Assembly (NCBI GenBank): GCA_022829145.1
Contig: CM040745.1
Coordinates: 27,782,406 to 27,846,405 of the forward strand
Direction: 5' to 3'
Length of the DNA stretch: 64,000 nucleotides
Source: Albula goreensis
Taxonomy: Eukaryota > Chordata > Actinopteri > Albuliformes > Albulidae
The position numbers were made by a program, and so were the translations under genes. The notes under the pieces are model-generated. The model did no database searches, was not told the DNA's origin, and worked only from the letters and a program-made list of their open reading frames with translations. Shown in pieces: positions 51,337 to 64,000 of the stretch (position 1 is its first letter; each line of letters begins with the position of its first letter).

Positions 51337-53786
51337 ATGCCATCCCGAGGAAGGAAAGAAGTGAAGAGAGGAAGAGCCTGAAATTCGAGCCCCAGAGACT
51401 GCAAACCCCCATCTCCTGGCCACCCTGGGACCTTTTTAGGGTGACCTGGGAGGATGTGAGAGCCTGTCCCCCAGACCTCCTTGGGGATTTGCTCAGGTCT
51501 CCCATGACCTGGGAAGAGAGGCGATGCCTTAGGCCCACTGATTAACAATGGGGGCCCTTTGAAGTGGAGGCCCAGTCTGGCCCAGGAGGGGCATAGCCCT
51601 TCACCAGGCCCCGAGGTGGATCCTAGGAGAAGGCGGCTGTAGTCCTTTCCATGGTGTGACTGGTGTAGAGTGCCCCTGCATTGGTCGGTGTGTCTGAGCC
51701 GGGGGGCGAGGTTCTGTTGCTGCGCCCATTCGGGCCATCACTGGTGACTGCCCTGACCCGGAGGACAGTGGAGGGAACACAATTTCCTCCTCTGCCTGAC
51801 TGAGGAGGAGAGGAGGCACTAGCGCCCTTCAGGCCTGTTGAACCGTCCAGCCACCACTGGTCTGCCCAGTCACCCCAGCTGCCCGAGACTGTCTCAGCCG
51901 CGCCGCCAACCCAGCGAGCCTGCCTGGGGTGAGGCCTGCTCTCCGCCGCCTGCTGACCCGGCCCGGGCCTGCTGGAGTGCAGGGCCTGCTCTCCTCCGCG
52001 CCTGCTGACCCGAGGCGGGCATGCTGGGTCACGAGGCCTGCTCTCCGCCGCCTGCTGACCCGGCCTGCTTCGGCGGGCACTCCACCGTCGCCTGCTGACC
52101 CAGCCGGGCCTCCCAGAAAGAAAAGCCTGCCCTGCTCTTCGCTGCCGCTGCTGACCCTGTGGGCTCGCCTGGGAGGCTGGGCCCTGCTCTCCGCCCTCCG
52201 CCCAGCAGGCCTGCTCCAGGGTGCGGCCAGCTCGGCGCCGCCTGCTGATCCGGCAGGCCTTCGAGGCTGTAACGGCCAGCTCGCGCCGCCCTGCTGATGA
52301 CAGGCCTTCCCGAGCCAGCGGCCTTTCGGCCGGTAGCCACATCTCACCTGGCCGGCAGGCCTTCCCGGGCCAACTGACAGCTCGGCTGCACGCCTGCTGA
52401 CCCGGCAGGCCATCCCGAGGCCCGCGGCCTGCTCGGCAGCCTGCTGACCCGGCCCAGGCCATCCCGAGCCCGCAGCCTGCTCGACGGCGCCTGCTGACCC
52501 GGCAGGCCATCCCGAGCCAGCGGCCTGCTTTCGGCGCCTGCTGACGGCAGGCCATCCCAGGCCAGCGGCCTGCTCGGCCAGCGCCTGCTGACCCAGCCCA
52601 GGCCTTCCCGAACTGCGGCCTGCTTTCGGCTCGTGCGCCTGCTGACCCAGCCAGGCCTTCCCGGGCTCCAGCGGCCTGCTTTCAGGCGCCTGCTGACTGA
52701 CAGGCTGTCCGAACCCGCGGCCTGCTCGGCGGCGCCTGCTGACCGGCAGGCCATCCCGAGCCGCGGCCTGCTCGCGGCGCCTGCTGACCGGCAGGCCTTC
52801 CCGAGCCAGCGGCCTGCTCGACGGCGCCTGCTGACCCGGCCAGGCCTTCGGGCACGCGGCCTGCTCGCGCCCGCCGCCCTGCTGACCCGGCAGGCCTTCC
52901 CGAGCACGCGGCCTGCCGGCGCCGCCTGCTGACCCGGCGGAAGGCCTTCGAGCCAGCGTTGGCCTGCTCGGCGCGCCTGCTGACCCGGCCCAGGCCTTCG
53001 AGCCAGCGGCCCCTGCTCGGCGCCGCCCGCCTGCTGACCGGCCAGGCCTTCAGAAAAGCCTGGCCTGCCCTTCGCCGCCCGCTGATCCAGTGGGTCTGGC
53101 CTGCTATTCGCCGCCTGCTGACCTTGTGGGACTGCTCCAGAGCCTGGCCTGCGCTCCGCCTGCTGACCCAGCAGGCCTTCAGCCGGGCCTGCTCTCCGCC
53201 CCTCCAGCAGCGGACCTGCTTGAGTGCGGGAGGCCAGCTCTTAAGCCGCCCGCTGACCCAGTGGGCCTGCCCTTCTCTGCCGCCTGCTGACACAGTGGGC
53301 CTGCTTGAGATCCCAGCCCGCTCTCCGCCGCCAACCCAGTCGGCCTGCCAGAGCTCGGACTGCTCTCCGCCGCCCGCTGGCCAGTGAGCCTTCTGAGAGC
53401 CGGGCTTGCTCTCCAATCTGCGACCCAGCAGGCCTTCCAGGGAGCCTGGCCGGCTCTCCTCTGCCCGTTGACCCAATGGGCCTGCTAGAGGAGCCCTGCC
53501 ATGCTCTCACCGCCCGCCAAACCCAGCGGGCCTGCCCTGCTCTTTACTGCCCAAATGACCCACAAACCTTCCTGAGGCCTTAGCCCGACCTCTGCCTGCT
53601 GTCCCAGAGGGTCCAACCTGCCCTCCGATGCCCGGAAACCATGCCAGGCTGGGGGGCTCTGGGCCTCCTGGGGCCTGCTAGGCTTGATGGACTGCCCTGG
53701 TCCTTGACCCTGGGGGTGGGGCCTGATGGAGCCCCCGAAATGCTCTCTCTCGGGCGCTAATGTCTTTCGCCTCCTCCTATGGTCTG
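51337..53786 (+). pseudogene. gag-like frame with proline-rich repeats, unit 3 (heavily broken)
   Basis: The first 457 bases from the LTR end to 51622 are identical to unit 2, including the damaged primer site and the early stop. Beyond that point the two units differ by many short indels. The Cys/His-rich stretch and the minisatellite follow as in unit 1, ending at a TGA at 53784 and a polypurine tract GAAGCTAGGGGGAAA abutting LTR 4. Confidence 0.6.
51938..53540 (+). repeat. 48-bp coding minisatellite, unit 3
   Basis: Same repeat as in units 1 and 2 with many indels; the 3' part (about 53060-53480) stays close to unit 1. Confidence 0.88.
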
Positions 53787-53800
53787 AAGCTAGGGGGAAA

Positions 53801-54108
53801 TGTGGCGCCGGGGGAGGTGGAGGGAGGAGTGAGCGCCTCAGCTCCTCCCACTGTACTGCTGTCAGTCTCCTGGTTCCTCCCTCAGCCTGAAGAGGAACTG
53901 GAGCTGAAACAGCAGAGGCCTCACAAACAGGCAGGCTCACCTGAGAGTGATTCCTAATCAACTCCAGCTGTGAGCACTTGCCTCAATTAGGCCCTTTATT
54001 TAAGCACAGCCTGAGAGGCCGGAAGGGTGGCTGAAACTTTGGACTTTTTTTGTGTTTGGGATGGCTGTGCGTTTTTGTTTTGACCTTATTTTGTGTTAAG
54101 ACCTTTCT
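53801..54108 (+). repeat. LTR 4 (3'-truncated)
   Basis: Matches the first 308 or so bases of the LTR, including the TATA-like TTTATTTAAG (near 53996-54005). It ends abruptly after GTGTTAAGACCTTTCT, where the other copies continue TTTGTAG. The poly(A) signal and U5 are missing. Confidence 0.88.
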
Positions 54109-54600
54109 GCACTTGAAAACATAGTTGTTAGCCACATTGACCATAAGGTGACTGGGGTAGGGATGAGTGCCTGCAAAATGCTGGAGTGTTGTCAGACTCT
54201 TGAGTCCACGCAAGGCTAGTGACTGGTGTGGAGTCAAAGGGCAGCAAGTCATAGGATCACAGACAACACGTATGGCATCTAGCATGTACTGTGACAGAGA
54301 CAGGGGCTCGTATAAATCAGTATTCATTTGGGGAAATGTGATTTGTGTTTGACGTCAAAGACTAGGTGCTGAGTATTTAACAAACCATCATATCAAAGCC
54401 AGGCACCCACTTAGAACACATCCTATGAAACCTAAAGTGGTCCTCTAAAATAAAAGCAAAAACCTTGTGAATTAACCAAGGAAGCCCATTTATTCTGCAT
54501 AAATGTAATTAAAATTAATTCATTAAAAAGTCGGACATCAAATGTTACCTGAAAATTAATCCCTCATACTTGTTTATAAGAAAATCCAGGGTGTCCTGGA
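54109..54600. other. junction sequence after the LTR array, nothing recognised
   Basis: Unique-looking sequence replaces the 3' part of LTR 4. No exon or known element recognised. Confidence 0.5.
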
Positions 54601-54603
54601 CAG

Positions 54604-54782
54604 AGAAGCTGTGTAGCAGTGTGGTATAGTGGCTGGGCTTGATACTCAAAGGCTGTATATTTAATTCTCAGGAAAAACACTTCTCTTGTCACCCAGGGCC
54701 AGGTACCCAACCCAGTATGCTTCAGTAGATATCCAGCTGGAAAGCGTACAAAATAGAAGCCAATTTACATAAGTTGCCCTGG
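54604..54782 (+). mobile_element. V-SINE-like tRNA-derived SINE, partial
   Basis: The head GCAGTGTGGTATAGTGGCTG (54617-54636) resembles a tRNA A box, a degenerate B-box region follows near 54655-54672, and then comes the fish core segment AGGTACCCAACCCAGTATGC continuing TTCAGTAGATATCCAGCTGG (54701-54740). The L2-like tail is absent or lost. Assignment is from memory of eel and zebrafish V-SINE sequences. Confidence 0.7.
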
Positions 54783-57450
54783 AAAAAAGGACATATGCTG
54801 AACAAAGGAAATAAAAGAACAAAAGACTTCTTCAGAGAAGGACAACATGATTAGTCTTGGGGTTTTTTCCTTTTTGAGAAAAAAGCACTGCATTGTAAAG
54901 ACTTTTTTATTCCAATCATTAGAAGGGATTTTAAAGTGTTTTACAAGCCAAGCTGTTGAACAAATACTTCTTTACATGGCTCTATAATCAGCTCATTTGA
55001 ATATAGAAAAACAGTGCTGGGTTTGTGATGAAATTACATTGGAGAAAGCCTTCAGCGTTGATCGGAAGCATTCATCTCCCCATGTGAGTGATGACAGAAG
55101 GAGATAATGGAGACACAGTGAATCTCATGATGTTTTTGATAAGTTTTTTTCTAAAATTGGATTAAAGTCTTGGAAAGAACGGGCCTATTCTCAGAAGAGG
55201 GACAGGAGAACACATTTTTGTACCCTAATATGGATCAGAACACATACACACTAAACATTATAAAGCCAACAGGTTGATTTAATAGCATGAGTCAAAATCT
55301 GCCATTAAAAATTGTTCTTAAAATATCTTTTCATCTTGTTGAGAATTTCATATTTCTGAATGAAAAAGTCATAATCATATTTGATATTTGGTTATATTAA
55401 AGTAATGAAAAAAACATTTTTTCAATGGAATGTAGTGCTGGAAATTGTCTAATCATTTAGCTGAACTTTCTCATGAAAAAATCCTCTCTCACACCTTCAT
55501 CTCTTCTCAGCCTCCTGTGTGGCTTGTGTGACAGTCTGACTTCAGTCTTTCAGGACTATTTAAGCTCCAATCCATCTTTTATGCACTAATCCCAAATAAG
55601 AGCCAACTTCTTTATTAATATGAATATGGACACTAACCATCTCTACAGTGAACTGTCCAAAGAAGCCATGAGAAACAGTGCTGAGAAAGTCAGCAGGCCG
55701 GGGGCCCCCTGCTGCGCTAGCGTGCTGTATGGTCATATCTGCTGATTAAAACTCTCCCCCATAAAATTATTTTTCTTTCATATTTGATCAAGGTCATCCA
55801 AATTTATACCTAAGAGGGATGTACTTCATTATAATTTTGAACTGGAACACAAGACCAGTTATTTGCTTAATGGGGTGTAAAATGGCACTTGATTCATGCA
55901 CTGCTTGCAAACAAGGGGAGAGTGATTTCAGCCCAAATTGTCAGCCATTGAGAATAAGAAATTGGTCAAGTTAATGTCTAATGACAGGCCTGATTTAACT
56001 TAAAAAAAAAACAACAACAGAAACAGAGCAGGCGAAGAGAGAGAAATAGAAGGTGCGGAGGTGGCACTGGAGTGGCATGACAAAGGCATGTGAATACATT
56101 TTGGTTCTATGCCTCTGAATATTTCCCATCAAAGAAGAACTGCATTTGTGTGGCTGTTACACTGTATCTTCAATGCTGTGAGAGAAACCACAGCGCCCCC
56201 TGCCTGCAGAGTGAAGTGCAGCTTTGAATTTGCAGGTGAGGCATCCTGCCTGATCACAACAGACTATTTATAAAATTTCAGTTCCAATGGTCCCACGTTA
56301 TGCTGATATTTCCATCAGTGTAAATCAGCAATGTGTAAATATATATTCTAATATAATAATACTGTTAAATTCTTTAATATTAAACTGATGTTGATCATTT
56401 GTATTGTGGTGTATTATTGTATTCATAGGTTTGTTGTCTCATTGCTATTTTAGGTCTTTCATAAAAGTTGGAATGCTAGGGAACATGTGGTATGTCTATG
56501 AATACATCATATTATGTTTTATGCATATATTTTTACATTCATATTTAATATTCTATTTTATACATTTCATTATACTGTGTTGCTCACTAAAGAATATATA
56601 ATTTGCTGACATTATACTGCATTTACATTGGGGAGTTTGACCTATTGCATCTCATAAATACACAATTTTGAATGTTTTCCTTTTTAAGTTCCAATATTAT
56701 GCTTTGCACATATATTACAGTCAATATCAGTCAAAGTCAGATAGGTTAAATGGTTATTTATGCACCCTCAAAGAATGTTAACAAGCAATGTTTGTTTATG
56801 CTATAAACCAAGGAGACAAAGGACAGTTGGCCTACTAGGTGAATGTGGAAATTATGGGTGGTTGTATAAGTGCTACAAAGGGTTTGGTCTGTAATAAGAA
56901 CTTATTTTGAGACTCAGAATGTGTACTAATCAAGGCAGTCTGTGAAGTACATAATGATTCATGTGATGTCTATGCTTTTAAAAGTGAAATTACATGGAGC
57001 CCAGGGGATAATTACTTTCAAGTGGAATTCTCCTAAATGTTTGATGCATTATAATAAGGTGAAGAGCTGCAATTTGCAAGCAATTGTGATTTTGTGCTGA
57101 TGCAATAAAAACAATCTTCTGAGCTTCTATTTTTGACCAAGGTCTTTTGTTGACTTCAGTGAATAACAGTCAAAAACACCAAAAATTAGAAAGGAAGAAT
57201 AACTGGTAAAATGCCAATCTCAAAACATAGCAGTAATGAACAATTAAGACAAAATCAAACCAGTTAAAATGATTGCGCAGTTCTTGAATTTGTAATCCAC
57301 GGAATGCCAAATTGATGTGGAGCTTTTTTTTTTTTTTTTACAACTGTAAAAAAGCTCTGTAGCTCCCTGACTTAGCCATAGTATTGCTTGTAGCAACCTT
57401 ATCTTAATTATTGTTGATATTATTAATTGTTTCTAGTATGGTTTCTTCAA
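54783..57450. other. intergenic sequence, nothing recognised
   Basis: AT-rich DNA with no exon-like frames or recognised elements. Confidence 0.55.
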
Positions 57451-57454
57451 CAGG

Positions 57455-57590
57455 GTCATCCATAGGGTTTAGTCCATGCTAACCCTACTGGCACTTGAGA
57501 CTTTTACCCCCTCTAGCACTTTAACACCTTTGTCCTGTCACTCTGGATAAGAGTGTCTGCTAAATGCCTATAATGTAAAGTAATGTTGGG
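57455..57590 (+). mobile_element. L2/SINE 3' tail remnant
   Basis: Ends with CACTCTGGATAAGAGTGTCT then GCTAAATGCCTATAATGTAA (57539-57578), the 3' tail of eel-type UnaL2 LINEs and their SINEs. The upstream part is too decayed to tell LINE from SINE. Confidence 0.65.
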
Positions 57591-58278
57591 TTAGCCTTTG
57601 CCTATTGGCCTTGCCCTCTGCCCTGCTTGTGCTGTGGATGCTTAGACATGACTTCAGCCTGCTTGCTCAAAACAAATATTTGTTTTTGCCTGAGGTAGAC
57701 TACTTTGGATGCCATGGCCCCTATAGGACTAATTTCATATTCACACCATACACAACACAATCTACACAAAAGTAACTGATGGTGAGATGTTAAACAATCC
57801 TCTGTCAATGACTTCTTCTGTCTTTGATACACAGTTCCTGATGATACTACAGTGTATGGTAGTGGGGCAGCTTGTTTTTTTTTTAATATTTTTCCTAAAA
57901 GGGACCTGTTTTTAAAAGGTTACAGATTCTTATATGTATTTCTTTTCTTTATTTTTAATAAAATCCAGACTTGATTTTGTATACATTGTTCAATGAATAA
58001 AGACACATTAATATTAAATACATTTTGTGGTCATTTTTGACATTATTAACATTAATTATGTTAATATTAATTATTTATGTTTGATTTGAGTTTTTCATTG
58101 ACCATGTCTAAAAAAAGACATCACTCAAAAACCAGTTTTTTTTTTATTTGAACTGAAGGCCAGCTGGAGCATAACATGTGACGGTATATATTACTGTAAA
58201 TAACATTGGCAGCTAAAATATATCAAATTAGCTCAACAGTATTATTTTATTTGTTCATAATCTGTTCATTCTGTGTAT

Positions 58279-58569
58279 TTAATCTCTATATCCAAACGTT
58301 GCAGTCACTCTCTCTAATAAATCATTGTCAAAGAAGAATTTCATAAACACGAAATCTTCATGAAAACTGTAGCCAAAACAATTCTGTTCTGTACTGATAT
58401 CAAAGAATTGTCCTTCAGAAGTGATGGGTAGACTGTGCACCAAGGAGTGACCCTTGAGTATCTTGGCAAGGTTCAGACTACTTGTGTTCATTAAAGCTCC
58501 TATAGCTGCACTCCCTGGGAGAATGTAATAGTATCTCTGGCATACTGGACAATTTCCATAACTGCTATT
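58279..58569 (-). other. unassigned 96-codon open frame
   Basis: The minus strand is open from 58569 to the stop at 58279. It reads NCPVCQRYYYILPGSAAIGA near its start, then LPITSEGQFFDISTEQNCFG and ends RVTATFGYRD. The composition looks protein-like and has a CPVC pair, but I do not recognise a family. A possible splice acceptor (CAG) lies just upstream at 58562-58564, with a poor pyrimidine tract. It could be a terminal exon, an old retrocopy or chance. Confidence 0.25.
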
Positions 58570-58599
58570 TCATTGTCTAGTCATATAATCTTCTCCTGC

Positions 58600-61500
58600 A
58601 GCTGACTACCCAATATTTTGCATTACACTCCATCCTTACATCCTTCATTTATCATATAAATATTATATATAAATATTAATTTAGAGCCAAGTTGACTCTC
58701 CAGCTTTACAGATGGGCAAATAACTGTGAGGTTGAAAAGTGTTGCCATAGAGCAATGGGAAGGTGAGAACAGCACAATACATAATCAAATGAAATATAAG
58801 AGTCAGAGAGCGACATGTATCCTACTGGTGTCAATGTTCTTTAGAAGCACCTGGGGTTTCTCACTTAAAAACCTATTGTTTTTTTCTCCATATAATCATT
58901 GTTTGTAATGCTGCCGCCTTTGTTCAGTAACTGTTTTTCATAGGGAGAGTGTTTGGTTGGATGCACTCACTACAATATGACCCTTATAAGGGCAATTTCC
59001 TTTGGCTCTTGGTTTTATTTTGTCACTGCATAACTGTGGGTGTCACAGCCATGTTAAAATGCACATGCAACACATCCTCCTGACCATGTTCTCACACCTG
59101 ACTCACTGATTAGGACGTTATTCTACAAATAAATATGAAGATTAGAACATCTCTCCATGTGAACCTAAGGCTGTAAAGAATTTCTTTGTCAGGAGGAAAG
59201 CAATCCCACGATGTGAGTGGAACTATTGGAATTCATGGATTTCTCTGGGAATTGCTGTAAACAAAGTTCCTGTCTCCTCTTAATCCAGGGGATGACAATT
59301 ACAAGATGCTACCAGTAGAGGGTAATGTAACGCCTGCAACAGACAAGAGGATGTTAGAATCGTACATCAATGAGAAATATACTGGCCACACATTTCTCTG
59401 AGTTATGCTAACATCACAGTCAGAGTCATTCCTGGAGAGAGGATGTTTATTCAACCCATTAATGAATAGCCACTTGAATTCTTTTGTTTAAATCTATTAC
59501 TTCCTATATACAGGCTGTACATAAAAGTTCAGAAATGAGTAATTCACCACAGACACTGGTAAGCAATGAGCCCCACTTCATGGAACAAATTACATGTTAA
59601 AAACGGCTGTGATACACACTTGTGACTAACTGTACTTTAAGCAAATATTTTTGGATTTATTGAAACAGAGAATATATTCCTTATTCACAGTCATAATACT
59701 ATTACAGCTTATTTCTAGTTTAGCTCACCAGCTGGGATGAGTGAAATGTCATAGCTTGATTTAAAACAGGCTTGTAAACATACAATGATTAACTTTTTAA
59801 AATCATTGATCTATTATTTTTTATGATGTCAGTTACATTAAGTTAAATATTATTGATTATGAGTTTTCTTATCTGCTGTAATAAGCACTCTCTGAAGCAT
59901 TCACTACCCCTGCTTGACATCCTGTGAGGCAGAGGCTTCCATGGCCTATGCTTGGCCTAAGCACTAAATAAGATTGTTGGATTGGGAGGTAGGGGCACAT
60001 CGATTTAATTAAAAATGAATCTACAAGTAGCTTTGGGTTTGCATCATATTCAGTATATTCTTATATACTGTCATCTATTCATATATCACTGACAAACTCT
60101 CTGTGATTGTGACTTGCAAGATGGTTGAGCTCAGTATCTTTATAAAACAATGTCATACTGTGTGCCTGATGTACATTAGTTAACCTTCCCTTGCAGCCTT
60201 ATCCATGTTTTTTTTAAGCACTATGCTCATATTTTAATATCCATTCGCCAACAGTATTATTTTGCATGTATGTTTTGTGCAAAGCCTTGCAATGCTACCT
60301 GCAGCTCAACCCATTTCACGGCTTGACCAGTTCAGCTATCCCTGGCCAAGCTGAGGAAGTACCTCTAGGAAGTAACTCATCAACCTGTATCAACATCAGT
60401 AAGTCAATAGCAGCAGCGTCAAAACAGGATCTGAGCTGACAAATGCTCCTCATCTCTTGTTATTGGTTTAGTCAAACCTACCCCCTGCTCTGACCAGGGA
60501 TTGAGAGTTCATGTGTCTATGTGTACAAATGGGTCTTGGTGTGCATGTTTATGTATGTGTGCATATGTATGCATGTGTGTGCACTATGCACTATGCATTA
60601 CGCACATGCATGTATTTGATCGAGTAAGTGTTTGGTCTGTTACATAGTATGGCATCACCTGTGCTCATCAACATGCTGGTCTGACGCCAGCAGACCTACA
60701 ATAGCAGGGCCTACAATCCTATGAAAGCTCAGGCCTCTGGGATTCCCAGTCTCACAGACAGGTCAGTGCTCACCTGCACATGCTCCCTGGCTGAGCATCT
60801 GAGAAAATTTAGGTCAAGAGAAGGAAATGGATCAACTCAAATCATTTTTACCTGTTAATTATATTTTATTAATTGGTTTTCAATAAATGACAGGGCAGGC
60901 TAGCATAATATTACTATATAATCAAACTTCTTCCCTGCAGCTGTTGTGAAGAGCTTGGCCTGAAAAATTTGACATTATTGTTCTGGCCTGAACAGCTATA
61001 TGGACATTATGGTTTCAATAATTCTTGTTTGGTACTGTTTTTTTTTTGGGTTATTCGTTTTTCAGTTTTGCCTTTTTCAGTAGCTGCTGGTGTTCCACCA
61101 TCTGAGCAGCAAAGCAGACAGCGTGGTCCTAAGTGAAAAGGTCTCTGCACTGCCTCAAAGTTTCAACTGAGCGGAGCGAGAGCTACAAGGTCGAATTAAA
61201 GAGACTGCCTCACTGAGAGACTGAAGCCAAGCAGGCTCACTCAGCTAACTGTACAGCTTAATTCATAATGCACCACTCACAACTTTCAATCAACCTGTTT
61301 TCCACTAACAGCAAAAGTCCACAAAATCATTTTCATTAATTCATGTTTTGAAAGTATGACTCTAGAAGGTGTTTTTAAGAAGTATATAATGAAGTGAATA
61401 ACCAATGAAAATTGATAGCACACCAGAATATGTGGCAAACCAACCAGTTCTTTATAAATAAAGTTGCAGACAGACATTTGTTATATTACTGCTTGTTCTA

Positions 61501-61670
61501 TGCAAACTGGGTCAGGCTGTCATGACTCCCTCTCTTTGACAGTAAAGACCGCACTTAACACTGCAGTGTGCTGAGGGGTTGCTGTATTGCAGTCACCAAA
61601 TTGCAGATGGAGAATCAGCATGCTGTGCAAGAGGTTAATGATGTGTGTCAGAGAACCTGCTGGATGGAGA
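58600..61670. other. intergenic sequence, nothing recognised
   Basis: AT-rich DNA. Around 60520-60620 there is a stretch of alternating TGTG/TGCA-type dinucleotides. No exon or known mobile element recognised. Confidence 0.5.
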
Positions 61671-61680
61671 GGGAAGCTCA

Positions 61681-61681
61681 T

Positions 61682-61713
<32 letters not shown>

Positions 61714-61816
61714 AAAGCCACACGCGCATGCACACTCATACGTACATACACTCACACACATACACACACTCACACACACACACAAACAGAGCCACACGCG
61801 CATGCACACACACACT
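61681..61816. repeat. compound CA microsatellite
   Basis: CA repeats interrupted by CT, AT and CG steps. The segment GCCACACGCGCATGCACAC occurs twice (about 61718 and 61792), showing a short internal duplication. Confidence 0.9.
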
Positions 61817-62816
61817 TGAGACACACCGCAATCAGACCATGATTGAAAAAAAGACACTCTTAGCAGCACAATTTTAGTACACAGTGTATTGAGTATCAGT
61901 GAGCTCGTTACGCAGCTGAAGCACTTACGAGCAGAAGTTGGATTGACAGACCTTCAGTTAATGACTCCCAGCTCCAAAGAGTTTGCTCAGCTAGCACCTC
62001 AAGCTTATCATACACCACAACACCAGAAAACATTTCATGAGTAGAACATTAATAGGAACACTATAGGTCTCATATACCAGTGTAGATGAAATATTTACTT
62101 ATGGGCTTACACTAGGAAAGTGCAACAAATGAGCTGTACGGCTCCTTGTGTGAATATGGGTGGCACACTCATGACATAAGGTGCACAATGAATGATTCCA
62201 AACAGGATAGAAAGTGGAACAAACTGTTTTAATAAGTTCACTTATAAAATAAAACTGAATACGCAGGATGCACGCTGTACCAAACACAAAAGCCATGGGC
62301 AGGGACTGAAGTGGTTCAGTATAGAGACATTAGCGTCACCACCTACCAGCAGGTTGTGTGAGTCATAGCAACTCCATCACAGCACTGGGAGGAGAGACCA
62401 CTTTGTACAGATCATAGAGACTACAGTACAAGGGTGCTGGATGCTCTCTAAGGTCAGAGAGTTATTTCTGCTTCAGACACCAGTAGATTTTATTCTTCTT
62501 TTGAGTGCCTCTGCACTCCCTGATTATTTTCTGTAAAAAAAGAAAAACCTTTTACTTTTTAACCTGAATTGAGCAATGATATCAATGTACCTTATTGTAT
62601 TCATTGTCCATGCAGGTATCTATTCTGAAATGGATAGAAAAATCTGAGTTGACATTGGGACTTAAATGAGTTGTTTTGGTGTCTAGTTCAAAGGGTTCTT
62701 GTGATTGCATTGCCCTGTGGGGTGTCATGGTGACTCACTGCAGACTAGAAGCCTAAAACCGGTTGCATTTCAGTCCTAAAAATAATACCAAGCAGCAGAA
62801 CTAATTCTGTGGACTG

Positions 62817-64000
<1,184 letters not shown>

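Larger units (their letters stand above)
44547..54108 (+). mobile_element. tandem array of a non-autonomous LTR retrotransposon (4 LTRs, 3 internal regions)
   Basis: Four copies of one LTR start at 44547, 47688, 50742 and 53801, so the period is 3141, 3054 and 3059 bases. The order is LTR-internal-LTR-internal-LTR-internal-LTR, each middle LTR being shared by its neighbours. Each internal region (2.6-2.7 kb) has a gag-like frame and a coding minisatellite but no protease, reverse transcriptase, RNase H or integrase that I can recognise. This is the layout of a non-autonomous element such as the gag-only TR-GAG type known from plants. The array most simply arose by recombination between LTRs. 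The flanks do not give a target-site duplication because the last LTR is cut off. The LTR, the tRNA primer site and the polypurine tract make the class secure; the superfamily (gypsy-like or other) is not determined. Confidence 0.9.

Noticed and set aside
45741-53540. CRISPR-like array of regularly spaced repeats
   Set aside because: Repeats are contiguous with no unique spacers, they vary in length, and the DNA is vertebrate; it is a minisatellite inside a retroelement.
61568-61877. His/Thr-rich frames
   Set aside because: Translations of the compound CA microsatellite.

Overview
This is vertebrate nuclear DNA, almost certainly from a ray-finned (teleost) fish. It has one large, intron-rich gene with clean GT-AG exons, AT-rich introns, long CA/GT microsatellites, and remnants of mobile elements typical of fish genomes (Tc1 and mariner transposons, V-SINE- and L2-type tails, LTR elements). 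There is no sign of prokaryotic gene organisation. Nearly all short open frames in the window are chance frames.

Region 1 (about 0.2-37.2 kb, minus strand) is the 5' two-thirds of tmem131, which encodes a type I membrane protein of the early secretory pathway needed for collagen export. I could place 28 consecutive coding exons from the ATG at 37211 down to 201. All junctions are phase-compatible and together give 1045 codons plus 2 bases. Exon 1 encodes a signal peptide. Exons 2-28 encode the lumenal PapD/ASH-like region. The transmembrane helix and cytoplasmic tail lie beyond base 1. Intron 1 (9.4 kb) carries a deleted Tc1 element and a 26-bp minisatellite. Intron 4 carries a decayed mariner element. 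The start of the gene is surrounded by a cluster of GCTAGC and AACGTT palindromes.

Region 2 (about 37.3-44.5 kb) is intergenic; I recognise only an old L2-type LINE 3' end near 39.4-39.9 kb.

Region 3 (44547-54108) is the most unusual part. It is a tandem array of LTR-internal-LTR-internal-LTR-internal-LTR, with a period of about 3.05-3.14 kb. The LTRs are about 430-440 bp, run TG...CA, and carry a TATA-like box and AATAAA. A primer-binding site matching tRNA-Ala follows LTR1, and a polypurine tract precedes LTRs 2, 3 and 4. The internal regions have no reverse transcriptase, integrase or protease. Each holds a broken gag-like frame whose second half is a GC-rich 48-bp (16-codon) coding minisatellite. 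The last LTR is truncated. The array looks like a non-autonomous, gag-only LTR element multiplied in tandem, though assembly error must be excluded.

Region 4 (54.1-64 kb) is intergenic as far as can be seen. It holds a V-SINE-like copy, an L2/SINE tail, a 96-codon frame of unknown nature at about 58.3-58.6 kb, and two long microsatellites.
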